A stretch of 64,000 nt of DNA from VXNE01 sp963664635 (GTDB lineage: Bacteria; Pseudomonadota; Gammaproteobacteria; Pseudomonadales; Azotimanducaceae). Positions 54,394-62,893 of this stretch are shown here, one piece after another; within the stretch, counting starts at the first letter, position 1, and every line of letters begins with the position of its first letter. The notes beneath the pieces are model-generated. The model did no database searches. It was not told the DNA's origin and worked only from the letters and a program-made list of their open reading frames with translations. The stretch spans positions 1,116,001 through 1,180,000 of the forward strand of contig OY761542.1 in the NCBI GenBank assembly GCA_963664635.1, read 5' to 3'. A program made the translations under genes and the position numbers.

Positions 54394-57141
54394 TCAGCCT
54401 CTCGCGATCACGTTGGGGTCGCCGGCGATCTCGACAAAGCCGGGGTCGGGGACCAGGTTCACGGGGTCGGCGGGCAGGGGGCCGGGGGCCTCCGCGTACC
54501 CGACGACCACCGCGGCGGACCCGCGCGTCATGCGCTCGTGCGTGCGGACGGCGAACGAGGAAGCGAGTCGGGGACTCATGATTCCGCTGCCGACCTCGAC
54601 GCCGACGGCGGCGGCATCCTCGGGATGGAGCACGAGGCAGGGCGCCGGCCGGCGCTCGAGGATCGGCCACGAGCGGGCGGACAGTTCCTCGCTGCCGAAC
54701 AGGGCCTGGGTCGGTATCAGCCGATAGCCGCCGTTCGCGGAGAACGCATCCGGCGCTTCGCGGAACCGGGCCGCGAGGTCGTCTCCGACGGCGCCGCCGT
54801 CGAACAGCCGCACGCCCGGGTCGCCGCCGCGCAGGGGCCCGCCGACTTCCTGCTGGAACTTGAACACGCTCTGGTTGGAGTTCCACCCGGGCGTCCAGAC
54901 GTAGGGAACGACCGCGCCCGACTGTCCGCCCGTGTTCTCGCCTTCCATGGAGTACGAGAGCGGCGTCTCGGTGTCGATGGTGGTCTTCGGCTCGTGGATG
55001 TTCACGTCCGCGCGCATCGCCGTGCGTCCGCTATAGCGATGTGGTTGGCGCGGGATCTTCTTCTCTGCTTCGACCCGGTAGTCGGCGGCCGGCGCCACGG
55101 CGGCGATGCCGGACAGGGCGGGCACGGCCCGCGCGCACGCCTGCAGGACGGCGTCGGTGCTTTCCCAGGTGCAGTCGTTGCGGCCCGCGGCGTCGGCCAT
55201 GCGGGCGATCCACTCCCAGGATGGCGCGATCTCGTCCGCGGGCTCGAAGACACGGTAGAAACGCTGCGCACGGCCCTCGTAGTTGACGAACGTGCCCGTG
55301 GACTCGGCGTAGGTGGCTGCCGGCAGCGCCACGGTGGCGGCCTCGGCGGTGGGGGTCTCCAGGGCGTCGAGCACGATCACCTGACCGGCGGCTTCGAGGG
55401 CAGCCGTCACGCGCTCCGCGTCGGCGCGGCGAAACAGGTCGTTTTCCAGTATGACCAGGGTGTCGGCCGCGCCGGAGGATGCGGCCTCGAGAGCTGCGTC
55501 CATCGACAGGCCCGCCGGGATCGCCGCGACGCCCATCGTGTTCGCCTCGCCGGAGGCGATCAGCAGCGCCGGGTCGCCGCCCCGGGCCTGGAGCGCCCAG
55601 GCGATGTTGGCCGCGGCCTGGAGTACGCCTGCGTCCGCGCAGCCCGCGCCCGTCACGATGAGCGGCCGCTCCGCTTGCGCGAGCGCGGCGGCGGCCTGCT
55701 CTACGAAGGCGGCATGGTCCGTTGCGGCGTCCGCGAAGTCGGGATCGATGACGTGCGCCACGGCGAAGCCCGCACGGGCGATGTCGGCGGGGGTGGCGCG
55801 CAGCGTGTTCCGTGCGATGTCGTCGATGCGTGTCGGCAGCACGGAGGCGATGAAGATGGGGCTCCGTTGGTGCTGGCCATGGCCGCGGATGCCGGCGTCC
55901 TGCCACGCGGGGATGTGCGCGGACGTCGCCATGTCGAAGGTCGCGCCCCGCGCCGTCTGGCGCAGGGCGAGGGCCACCCGGGCCGCGGTGTTGGAGAGGT
56001 CCTCGCCGAGGACCAGCACGGCGTCGGCGGTCTCGACTTCGGAGATCGTCGGCACGCGCGCGCCGGCCGCGGCGTGGATGTCGAGCGTGAGGGCCGCGAG
56101 CTCCGCGTCTCGGGCGGACAGTCCGTTGCAGAAGTTGTCTTCGCCGACGAGGGTGCGCAGCGCGAAATTCGCTTCGACCGACGCTCTCGGCGAGCCGATG
56201 CCCACGACGCGTCCGGCGCCGAGCGCGGCTCTCGCGGCATCGAGCGCCGGCGCCGGGCCTCCGGCCTCGAACACGCCTTCGGCGTCGCGCACGCCGGCGC
56301 GGCGCAGGCGCGCGTCGGCGTTCACGAAGTGGGACCCGAACCGCCCCCGGTCGCACAGGAAGTAGCCGTTCACCTCCGCGTGGTAGCGGTTGTGGATGCG
56401 CTTCAGGTCGCCGTAGCGCTCGCTCGGAAAGATGTTGCAGCCGACCGAGCAGCCGGGGCAGACCGATGGCGCGGACTGCAGGTCCCACTTGCGCGTGTAC
56501 TGCTTGCTGAAGGGACGGTCGGTGAACACCCCGGTCGGGCAGACCTCGATCAGGTTGCCGGCGAACTCGCTCTCGAGGACGCCGTCCCCCGCCCGGCCGA
56601 AGTACATCCGTCCGCGCGAGCCGAAGGCCTCGAGGTCGGTGCCGCCGGCGTAGTCGCGATAGAAGCGCACGCACCGGTAACAGGTGATGCAGCGGTTCAT
56701 CTCGTGGCCGACGAAGGGCCCGAGATACTGGTTCTCCCAGGTGCGCTTGGCGCCCCGGTAGCGGCGGCTCGCGTGGCCGGTCATGACCGTCATGTCCTGC
56801 AGGTGGCACTCGCCGCCCTCTTCGCAGACCGGGCAGTCGTGGGGGTGGTTCTCCATGAGCCACTCGATCACCGACTTGCGGAAGTCCTCCGCGTGCGGCG
56901 CCTCGATCGAGAAGCGCATGCCGTCGCGGACCGAGGTGATGCAGGCCATGGCGAGGCGGCCCCGGGCGTCGTCCTCGTTGGCGTACTCGACCACCGCGCA
57001 CTGGCGGCAGGCGCCGACCGAACCCATCGCCGGGTGCCAGCAGAAGTACGGGAGGTCGAGATGGTGGGACAGGACGGCCTCGAGGAGGTTCTGGCCCTCC
57101 TCGACCTCGTAGGTGGTCCCGTCGACGACGATCTGTGCCAT
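54394..57141 (-). CDS. nuoG: NADH-quinone oxidoreductase subunit G
   Basis: NuoG holds most of the iron-sulfur clusters of the peripheral arm. The 915-residue product has the N-terminal [2Fe-2S] ligands (YFCWHPAMGSVGACRQC), the His-ligated cluster (HPHDCPVCEEGGECHLQD), the next cluster (CITCYRCVRF, CPTG) and the extra N7 ligands at the start of the molybdopterin-like domain (CPGCSVGCN and FLCDRG). N7 occurs only in some bacteria, E. coli among them. The start MAQIVVDGTTYEVEEGQN is clear. Confidence 0.97.
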   Translation of the reverse strand: MAQIVVDGTTYEVEEGQNLLEAVLSHHLDLPYFCWHPAMGSVGACRQCAVVEYANEDDARGRLAMACITSVRDGMRFSIEAPHAEDFRKSVIEWLMENHPHDCPVCEEGGECHLQDMTVMTGHASRRYRGAKRTWENQYLGPFVGHEMNRCITCYRCVRFYRDYAGGTDLEAFGSRGRMYFGRAGDGVLESEFAGNLIEVCPTGVFTDRPFSKQYTRKWDLQSAPSVCPGCSVGCNIFPSERYGDLKRIHNRYHAEVNGYFLCDRGRFGSHFVNADARLRRAGVRDAEGVFEAGGPAPALDAARAALGAGRVVGIGSPRASVEANFALRTLVGEDNFCNGLSARDAELAALTLDIHAAAGARVPTISEVETADAVLVLGEDLSNTAARVALALRQTARGATFDMATSAHIPAWQDAGIRGHGQHQRSPIFIASVLPTRIDDIARNTLRATPADIARAGFAVAHVIDPDFADAATDHAAFVEQAAAALAQAERPLIVTGAGCADAGVLQAAANIAWALQARGGDPALLIASGEANTMGVAAIPAGLSMDAALEAASSGAADTLVILENDLFRRADAERVTAALEAAGQVIVLDALETPTAEAATVALPAATYAESTGTFVNYEGRAQRFYRVFEPADEIAPSWEWIARMADAAGRNDCTWESTDAVLQACARAVPALSGIAAVAPAADYRVEAEKKIPRQPHRYSGRTAMRADVNIHEPKTTIDTETPLSYSMEGENTGGQSGAVVPYVWTPGWNSNQSVFKFQQEVGGPLRGGDPGVRLFDGGAVGDDLAARFREAPDAFSANGGYRLIPTQALFGSEELSARSWPILERRPAPCLVLHPEDAAAVGVEVGSGIMSPRLASSFAVRTHERMTRGSAAVVVGYAEAPGPLPADPVNLVPDPGFVEIAGDPNVIARG

Positions 57142-57147
57142 GCGCGG

Positions 57148-58479
57148 TTACCTGCTCCCGTTGCCGCCGTGCTGCCTCGCGCCCGCCCGGTAAGGGCAGC
57201 CGCCACGCGCGATGTGCGCCTCGAAATCCGCCCGGAAGTACTTCAGCGCGCTCGACAGCGGTTCGATGGCGCCGGCGGCGTGCAGGCAGAACGTATTGCC
57301 CGGAGCACCGATGTAGGCGCCGTTCTTTTCGAGCACCTCGATGTCTCCGTGCTTGCCCCGGCCTTCCTCGAGGTCCGTCAGCAACTCCTCCAGCCACGGC
57401 AGCCCTTCCCGGCACGGGGTGCAGAAGCCGCAGGACTCCTGGGCGAAGAAGTGTTGCAGGTTGCGGGACAGGTCCACCGGGCAGACGGAATCGTCCATCA
57501 GGATCATCGTCCCGGTCCCCATGCGGCTGCCGGCGGCCGCGATGGCGCCGTAGTCCATGGGCAGGTCGAAGTGCTCCTCCACCAGGAAGTCGGTGGAAGC
57601 GCCGCCGGGCAAGATCCCGCGGAGCGTGTAGCCGTCCTGCATCCCGCCGGCGTGGACCTCGACGATCTCGCGGATCGTGGTGCCGATCGGCAGTTCCCAC
57701 AGTCCGGGGTTGTTCACGCGGCCCGACACGCCGTAGATCTTGGTGCCCGCGTCGTCGGTCAGGCCGAGGTCGCGGTACCACTCGGCGCCGTTCGCGATGA
57801 TGCACGGCACGTTGCAGAGGGTCTCGACGTTGTTGACGATGGTCGGGCGTCCCCACGCGCCGCTCGCGGGCGGGAAGGGCGGCTTGAGGCGCGGCTGGGC
57901 GCGCTTGCCCTCGAGGGCGTTCAGGAGCGCCGTCTCCTCGCCGCAGATGTAGCGGCCGGCCGAACTGTGGATGCGCAGGTCGAGATCGAAGCCGGAGCCG
58001 AAGACGCCGGTGCCGAGGTAGCCGCGTTCGTGGGCGTCGCGGATGGCGGAGTCGAGCGCGCTGTACGACTCGAAGTACTCGCCGCGCAGGAACACGTAGG
58101 CGATGCCGGCGCCGATGGCGTACGCCCCGATGATCATGCCCTCGATCAGGAGGTGCGGATCGCGCTCCATCAGGTAGCGGTCCTTGAAGGTGCCGGGCTC
58201 CATCTCGTCGGCGTTGCAGACGAGGTACTTCGGTCCCTGCCCCGCGGCGTCCCCCTGCGGCACGAAGCCCCACTTGACCCCTGTGGGAAAGCCCGCGCCC
58301 CCGCGGCCGCGGAGGTTCGCGTCCTTGACGAGGCCGATCACCTCGTCGGGCGTCATCTCCGTGAGCGCGCGGCGTGCCGCCGCGTAGCCGCCGCCGGCCT
58401 CGTAGGCGTCGATGCCGACGTGGCCGTGCCAGTCGATTCTTTCCGTGAGGGGGCGCTCGGTGAGGGGTCTTTGCGTCAC
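57148..58479 (-). CDS. nuoF: NADH-quinone oxidoreductase subunit F
   Basis: NuoF binds NADH and FMN and carries cluster N3. The glycine-rich NADH and FMN loops are seen in LRGRGGAGFPTGVKWGF and YICGEETALLNALEG, and the N3 ligands in ESCGFCTPCREG plus a later Cys in GNTFCLHAAGAI. The 443 residues are normal. It follows nuoE by 12 bases. Confidence 0.97.
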   Translation of the reverse strand: MTQRPLTERPLTERIDWHGHVGIDAYEAGGGYAAARRALTEMTPDEVIGLVKDANLRGRGGAGFPTGVKWGFVPQGDAAGQGPKYLVCNADEMEPGTFKDRYLMERDPHLLIEGMIIGAYAIGAGIAYVFLRGEYFESYSALDSAIRDAHERGYLGTGVFGSGFDLDLRIHSSAGRYICGEETALLNALEGKRAQPRLKPPFPPASGAWGRPTIVNNVETLCNVPCIIANGAEWYRDLGLTDDAGTKIYGVSGRVNNPGLWELPIGTTIREIVEVHAGGMQDGYTLRGILPGGASTDFLVEEHFDLPMDYGAIAAAGSRMGTGTMILMDDSVCPVDLSRNLQHFFAQESCGFCTPCREGLPWLEELLTDLEEGRGKHGDIEVLEKNGAYIGAPGNTFCLHAAGAIEPLSSALKYFRADFEAHIARGGCPYRAGARQHGGNGSR

Positions 58480-58491
58480 GTCGGTCGGTCC

Positions 58492-58992
58492 CTACTCGAA
58501 ACGGCCCAGGATGTCGCCGAGGTCCTCGGCGCGGACGTTCTCGATCAGTTCTTCGTCGATCAGCATGGTCGGCGCCTTGTCGCAGGCGCCGAGGCAGACG
58601 ATCGGCAGCAGCGTGAAGCGGTCGTCCGCGGTCGTCTCCCCGAAGCCGATGCCCAGGTGCGCCTGGACATCGCGTGCGAGCCCGTCGGCGCCCATGATGT
58701 AGCAGCTCACGCTGTCGCAGACCATGACCACGTGACGGCCCACCGGCTGCCGGAAGATGCGGTTGTAGAAGGTGGCGATGGCGTCGAGCGCGGCCACGGA
58801 CATGCCGAGGAGTCGCCCGATGGCGGCGAGGCTCGCGTCCGACACCCAGCCGCGGTGCTTCTGCACGATCATCATCGCGTCGATGGCCGCGGACTGCCGG
58901 TCCGGGAGGTGAGCGCACTCGTGTTCGATGAGCGCGACTTCCTCCTCGGAGAGCTGCCCGACAGGTTCGAGACTTTGTGCCGGTTCGCTCAT
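58492..58992 (-). CDS. nuoE: NADH-quinone oxidoreductase subunit E
   Basis: NuoE has a thioredoxin-like [2Fe-2S] domain (cluster N1a). The ligands are in VMVCDSVSCYIMG and CLGACDKAP. The 166-residue product starts at an ATG overlapping the nuoCD stop by ATGA. Confidence 0.96.
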   Translation of the reverse strand: MSEPAQSLEPVGQLSEEEVALIEHECAHLPDRQSAAIDAMMIVQKHRGWVSDASLAAIGRLLGMSVAALDAIATFYNRIFRQPVGRHVVMVCDSVSCYIMGADGLARDVQAHLGIGFGETTADDRFTLLPIVCLGACDKAPTMLIDEELIENVRAEDLGDILGRFE

Positions 58993-60749
58993 CGGTCCAC
59001 GTCCGCCATGACGAAGTCGATGCTCGCGATGATGGCGATCAGGTCGGCCACCATGAACCCGTTGCTGATCAGCGGGATCTGCTGCAGCGCGGGGAACGAC
59101 GGCGTGCGGATGCGCGTCCGGTAGGCCATCGTGCCGCCGTCGGAGACCGAGTAGTACGAGTTCCAGCCCTTGGTCGCCTCGATGGTCGTGGCGGACTCGC
59201 CCGGCGCGATCACCGGTCCCCAGCTCACGTTCAGGAAATGGTGAATGAGCGTCTCGATGTCCTGCATCGTGCGCTCCTTGGCGGGGGGCGTGGTCAGCCG
59301 GTGGTTCGCCTTGTACGGGCCGGGCGGCATGTTGCGGGCGCACTGCTCGATGATGCGCAGGCTCTGGCGGATCTCCTCCGCGCGCACCACGGCGCGGTCG
59401 TACACGTCCCCGTTCTGGGCGGTGGGTACGTCGAACTCGAGCTGGTCGTAGCCGCAGTAGGGGCGCTTCTTGCGCAGGTCCCAGTCGCTCCCGGTCGCCC
59501 GCAGCGACGGGCCGGTAATCCCCCAGTCGAGCCCCTCCTCCGTGGTGTAGGCGCCGATGCCGACGGAGCGCTTCTTCAGGATGTTGTTCCGGAGCGCCAT
59601 CTTCTCGTAGTGGTCCATGCGTTTCGGCATGTACTTCACGAAGTCGAGCACCATCCGGTCCCAGCCCTTGGGCAGGTCCTGGGTCACGCCGCCGATGCGG
59701 AACCAGCTCGGATGCATGCGGCCGCCGGTGATGGCCTCGATGATGGAGAACAGGCGCTCCCGGTCCGCGAACATGTAGAACACGGGGGACATCTGGCCCA
59801 CGTCCTGCGCGTAGGTGCCGTAGAACAGGAGGTGGCTCGCGATGCGGAAGAACTCGGACAGCATGACGCGGATGCACTGCGCCCGGTCCGGCACGTCGAT
59901 GCCCGCCATGGTCTCGACGTTCATGACGTAGGGCAGGTTGTTCATCACGCCGCCGAGGTAGTCGACGCGGTCCGTGTAGGGAATGTACGTGTGCCAGCTC
60001 TGGCGCTCGGCCATCTTCTCCTGGGCGCGGTGGTGATACCCGATGTCGGGCACCGCCTGCACGATCACCTCGCCGTCGAGCTGCAGGGCGATCCGGAACA
60101 CGCCGTGCACGCTCGGGTGGTTCGGCCCGAGGTTCAGGAACATGAAGTCGGTGTGCTGCGCTTCCCGGCTCATGCCCCATTCTTCGGGCACGAAGCGGAG
60201 TCCCTCCTGCTGCGACTCCTGGAACTCCGGGGTCATGGTGAACGGGTCCATCTCCGTGGCCCGCGCGGGGTGCTCCTTGCGCAGCGGGTGCCCTTCCCAG
60301 TTCGGCGGCGTCAGGATGCGGCGCAGGTTCGGGTGTCCGGCGAAGTCGATGCCGAACATGTCGTAGGCCTCGCGCTCGTACCAGTCGGCGACGGGGTACA
60401 CGGAGGTCACGGAGGGCAGCGACGCGGCCCGCTCGGGGAGCCCGGCCTTGATGCGAATGTCCTGGTCGTGCCGCAGCGACATCAGGTGGTAGAAGACCGT
60501 GAAATCCGAGTCGGGCTGGCCGTCGCGGAACTGGCGGGTGCGCTCGTCGATCGCCGACAGGTCGAACAGGAGCTCGAAGTCTTCCTCGTGCTTCAGGTGG
60601 CGCAGCACGTCGGCCACCTGCGACTTGTTCACCCACAGCGTCGGGATGCCGTCGGCCGTTTCCTGCGTGACGCAGTCCTCGCCGAACTGCGCCCGCAGGG
60701 CGGTGACGGGGCCGGATTCGATGCCCGGCGCTAGGGCGGCTTCGCTCAT
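58989..60749 (-). CDS. nuoCD: fused NADH-quinone oxidoreductase subunit C/D
   Basis: This 586-residue protein joins NuoC (about residues 1-180, WYEREAYDMFGIDFAGHPNL) and NuoD (from about 200, NLGPNHPSVHGVFRIALQLD). The NuoD part contains the quinone-site His and Tyr region and ends FVMADVDR. The fusion is typical of enteric and many other gammaproteobacteria and supports the placement of the organism. Confidence 0.97.
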   Translation of the reverse strand: MSEAALAPGIESGPVTALRAQFGEDCVTQETADGIPTLWVNKSQVADVLRHLKHEEDFELLFDLSAIDERTRQFRDGQPDSDFTVFYHLMSLRHDQDIRIKAGLPERAASLPSVTSVYPVADWYEREAYDMFGIDFAGHPNLRRILTPPNWEGHPLRKEHPARATEMDPFTMTPEFQESQQEGLRFVPEEWGMSREAQHTDFMFLNLGPNHPSVHGVFRIALQLDGEVIVQAVPDIGYHHRAQEKMAERQSWHTYIPYTDRVDYLGGVMNNLPYVMNVETMAGIDVPDRAQCIRVMLSEFFRIASHLLFYGTYAQDVGQMSPVFYMFADRERLFSIIEAITGGRMHPSWFRIGGVTQDLPKGWDRMVLDFVKYMPKRMDHYEKMALRNNILKKRSVGIGAYTTEEGLDWGITGPSLRATGSDWDLRKKRPYCGYDQLEFDVPTAQNGDVYDRAVVRAEEIRQSLRIIEQCARNMPPGPYKANHRLTTPPAKERTMQDIETLIHHFLNVSWGPVIAPGESATTIEATKGWNSYYSVSDGGTMAYRTRIRTPSFPALQQIPLISNGFMVADLIAIIASIDFVMADVDR

Positions 60750-60756
60750 GGGCCCG

Positions 60757-61434
60757 CTACCGTCGCTTCAGCAACGCATCCGAAAGGGGCGCGTCGCCCA
60801 CCGTGGTCGGCTCCGCAAGGGTTTCGACCCGCATGCGGTCGGGGTTGCGCTTGTCGCGCTGGCTCGGCGCGTACTTCGCCACGGAGCCGTCTTCCCCGAT
60901 CATCCAGGAGAGCGGCCGGTGGGTGTTCCGGATCGACTCCTGCAGCAGCGTCAGGCCCTGCATGAACGCTTCGGGCCGCGGCGGGCAGCCCGGGACGTAG
61001 ACGTCCACGGGCAGGAACTTGTCGGCCCCCTGCACGACGCTGTAGACATCGAACATGCCGCCGGAGTTGGCGCACGAACCCATGGAGATCACCCAGCGCG
61101 GCTCGAGGAGCTGTTCGTAGAGGTGCTGCAGGACCGGCGCCATCTTGCGGAAGACGGTGCCGGAGATGACGATGAGGTCCGCCTGGCGTGGCGTGGCGCG
61201 AATGACCTCCGCGCCGAAGCGGGCGGCGTCGTGGCGCGAGGTCAGCGCCGTGGCCATCTCGACGTAACAGCACGAGAGGCCGAAGTTGAACGGCCAGATG
61301 GAGTTCGCCCGGCCCCAGGCGACGAGGTCTTCGAGCCTGGCGGTCAGCACGCCGCGGGCCGCGTCCTCCTCGTAGGCGGCATCGACCGGCGCCATGGGCC
61401 CGTCGGCTTCGGTCTTGATGAGTCGCCACTGCAT
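60757..61434 (-). CDS. nuoB: NADH-quinone oxidoreductase subunit B
   Basis: NuoB carries the terminal N2 [4Fe-4S] cluster that reduces quinone. The ligands are present in LSCCYVEM (adjacent cysteines), MGSCANSGG and VPGCPPRPE. The 225 residues include an N-terminal extension of about 35 residues before the core domain. Confidence 0.97.
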   Translation of the reverse strand: MQWRLIKTEADGPMAPVDAAYEEDAARGVLTARLEDLVAWGRANSIWPFNFGLSCCYVEMATALTSRHDAARFGAEVIRATPRQADLIVISGTVFRKMAPVLQHLYEQLLEPRWVISMGSCANSGGMFDVYSVVQGADKFLPVDVYVPGCPPRPEAFMQGLTLLQESIRNTHRPLSWMIGEDGSVAKYAPSQRDKRNPDRMRVETLAEPTTVGDAPLSDALLKRR

Positions 61435-61438
61435 GATT

Positions 61439-61864
61439 TCAGCCGCTCCCGCCGCCGGCCTGCGCGTAGCGCGGCGTGCGCGCGTGACGGCTCTTGATGC
61501 CCCAGTCCAGGGCGCCGCTGCGGTACTCGTAAATCAACGCGACGAGCAGGATCACGATGAACACGCTCGCGCCTACATAGCCGCGCCAGCCGAGTTCGAA
61601 GAACGCGACCGCCCAGCCGATGATGAATATGGTCTCGAGGTCGAAGATCACGAAGAACATGGCGATCAGGTAGAACTCGATCGAGAAGCGGCTCTCCTCG
61701 GCTTCGCCGGCCGGGACGACGCCGGATTCGAACGGAATCGTGCGGGCGCCGCCGTGGCGCGCCTTGGCGCCGATGAACCACGCGGCGGTGAGCGTCACCG
61801 CGAGGAGCGCGGCCACCGTGAAGGCATAGAGCAGGAACGGCAGGATGTCGTGACCTTCCGTCAT
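61439..61864 (-). CDS. nuoA: NADH-quinone oxidoreductase subunit A
   Basis: NuoA is a three-helix membrane subunit and the first gene of the operon. The conserved loop with its acidic residues (FESGVVPAGEAEESRFSIEF) and the following YLIAMFFVIFDLETIFIIGW are present. I take the ATG at 61864, which gives 141 residues; the open frame extends 24 codons further without family similarity. Confidence 0.95.
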   Translation of the reverse strand: MTEGHDILPFLLYAFTVAALLAVTLTAAWFIGAKARHGGARTIPFESGVVPAGEAEESRFSIEFYLIAMFFVIFDLETIFIIGWAVAFFELGWRGYVGASVFIVILLVALIYEYRSGALDWGIKSRHARTPRYAQAGGGSG

Positions 61865-61935
61865 CGGCGGTCCGAAGTGGCTCCTCTGGTTGGCGAAAGG
61901 CGTCGTGAATTCTTCTTGCGTGTCGCACCTGTACA

Positions 61936-61975
61936 CCGGCCCGTCGGGAGGCCGGCGAAGGCGGGCGGTACTATA
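61936..61975 (-). promoter_or_regulatory. candidate promoter and leader hairpin of the nuo operon
   Basis: A TATAGT box lies at 61970-61975 on the minus strand, about 105 bases before nuoA. No good -35 is present, so it may need an activator. Just downstream ccggcc and ggccgg form a hairpin in the expected leader. Confidence 0.35.
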
Positions 61976-62035
61976 CAGGCGCGCCGTTTCGGACGCCAGA
62001 ACCGGGGCGTGGAATCGGCGCGGGAACGGGCGCGC

Positions 62036-62422
62036 TCAGGGGAGGACGGTGATCCCCGGATGCCGCGCGAAGCCCCGGTCGAACGTCAGGGCGCGAGACA
62101 CCCCGTTTGCCCGCATCACCGCGAGATGCAGGCAGTCGCGACCCGACAGGCCGGGGGCGGCGGCGATGTCCGCCGCCGCCCCGGCGTCCGCCCGCGTGAT
62201 CGGGAAGACTGTGTCGACGAGATCGTCCAGCACGCGGAACGCTTCGACGATAGCTTCGCGCCGATCGATGGACGCATAGCGATGGATTACCTCCTGATAG
62301 ACCTCGGCGCTCGTCACGAGTCTTTCGGAAGCGGACCGCGCGAGGAAGTCGGCGGCCCTGTCCCGATTCGGATGTGGCGCGCCGACGAGGTACATGGGGA
62401 CGTTGGAGTCAACGAAGATCAC
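62036..62422 (-). CDS. PIN-domain toxin (VapC-like)
   Basis: This 128-residue PIN protein has the acidic residues in IFVDSNVPMYLVG, SAEVYQEVIHRY, LSGRDCLHLAVMRANG and ALTFDRGF. The GTG start lies inside the 3' end of the antitoxin gene (14-base overlap), which makes the longer open frame unlikely. The FVDSNVPMYLVG form is typical of VapC toxins with ribbon-helix-helix antitoxins. Confidence 0.85.
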   Translation of the reverse strand: MIFVDSNVPMYLVGAPHPNRDRAADFLARSASERLVTSAEVYQEVIHRYASIDRREAIVEAFRVLDDLVDTVFPITRADAGAAADIAAAPGLSGRDCLHLAVMRANGVSRALTFDRGFARHPGITVLP

Positions 62423-62729
62423 GTCCGCGCTCGATGTCGGCGAGCATCTCTTCAATGTTGCCCGTCGGGAAGTTGCAGGTCAGCGCTCGCTCGATCGCGT
62501 GGCGGCGCCGCGCGGCGGTGTCGTCCCTGCCCCGCGACAAACCGGTTTCGTCCTCCAGCTCCGCAGTACGCCGTTCGACGAGGTCAAGGACTTCACTGAC
62601 CATGCGCCGACCGGCTGCGCTGCAGACAGTCTTGAAGCGCATGTGCAGGCTCTCGGGCAGGTTCACGCTGAGTCGTTTGACGGGCTCGGCGTGCGCCGCT
62701 TGCGATGAATGATCTGTCGGAGGGGGCAT
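62409..62729 (-). CDS. ribbon-helix-helix antitoxin
   Basis: This 106-residue antitoxin has a ribbon-helix-helix DNA-binding segment (VKRLSVNLPESLHMRFKTVC) and an acidic C-terminal region (NIEEMLADIERGRDLR) that should bind the PIN toxin. It precedes and overlaps the toxin gene. The promoter region upstream is palindromic. Confidence 0.8.
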   Translation of the reverse strand: MPPPTDHSSQAAHAEPVKRLSVNLPESLHMRFKTVCSAAGRRMVSEVLDLVERRTAELEDETGLSRGRDDTAARRRHAIERALTCNFPTGNIEEMLADIERGRDLR

Positions 62730-62767
62730 TTGAGAGTCTTCCCGCTCGAGACGACACTGGGCGGTTG

Positions 62768-62801
62768 TTGTGACTATACACCTTTACACAAATGGGTCGA
62801 A
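62768..62801 (-). promoter_or_regulatory. promoter/operator of the PIN module
   Basis: On the minus strand a TATAGT box lies 17 bases after a weak TTCGAC. TTGTG and CACAA form an inverted repeat with a 14-base loop across the -10 region. The stretch is AT-rich compared with its surroundings. Confidence 0.45.
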
Positions 62802-62893
62802 GGAAAGACCAACCGCCGGCCTGCCGCGTTCTCTGGACGCAACCCAGGCACTCGCTTAGGCTGGCCGAAACCGCGGATGGCGAGGCCCGGCCG

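Noticed and set aside
55031..58918. A 1,295-codon minus-strand frame crossing nuoE, nuoF and nuoG
   Set aside because: It is Arg- and Pro-rich, ignores the boundaries of the true genes and lies in a different frame from them.
54538..59124. A 1,528-codon open frame on the plus strand across nuoG, nuoF and nuoE
   Set aside because: It is antisense to three genes with full domain evidence, has no recognisable domain and is an effect of high GC at third positions.
61865..62035. tRNA gene upstream of nuoA, as in some bacteria
   Set aside because: No cloverleaf, no T-loop TTCGA sequence in the right place and no CCA end could be found.
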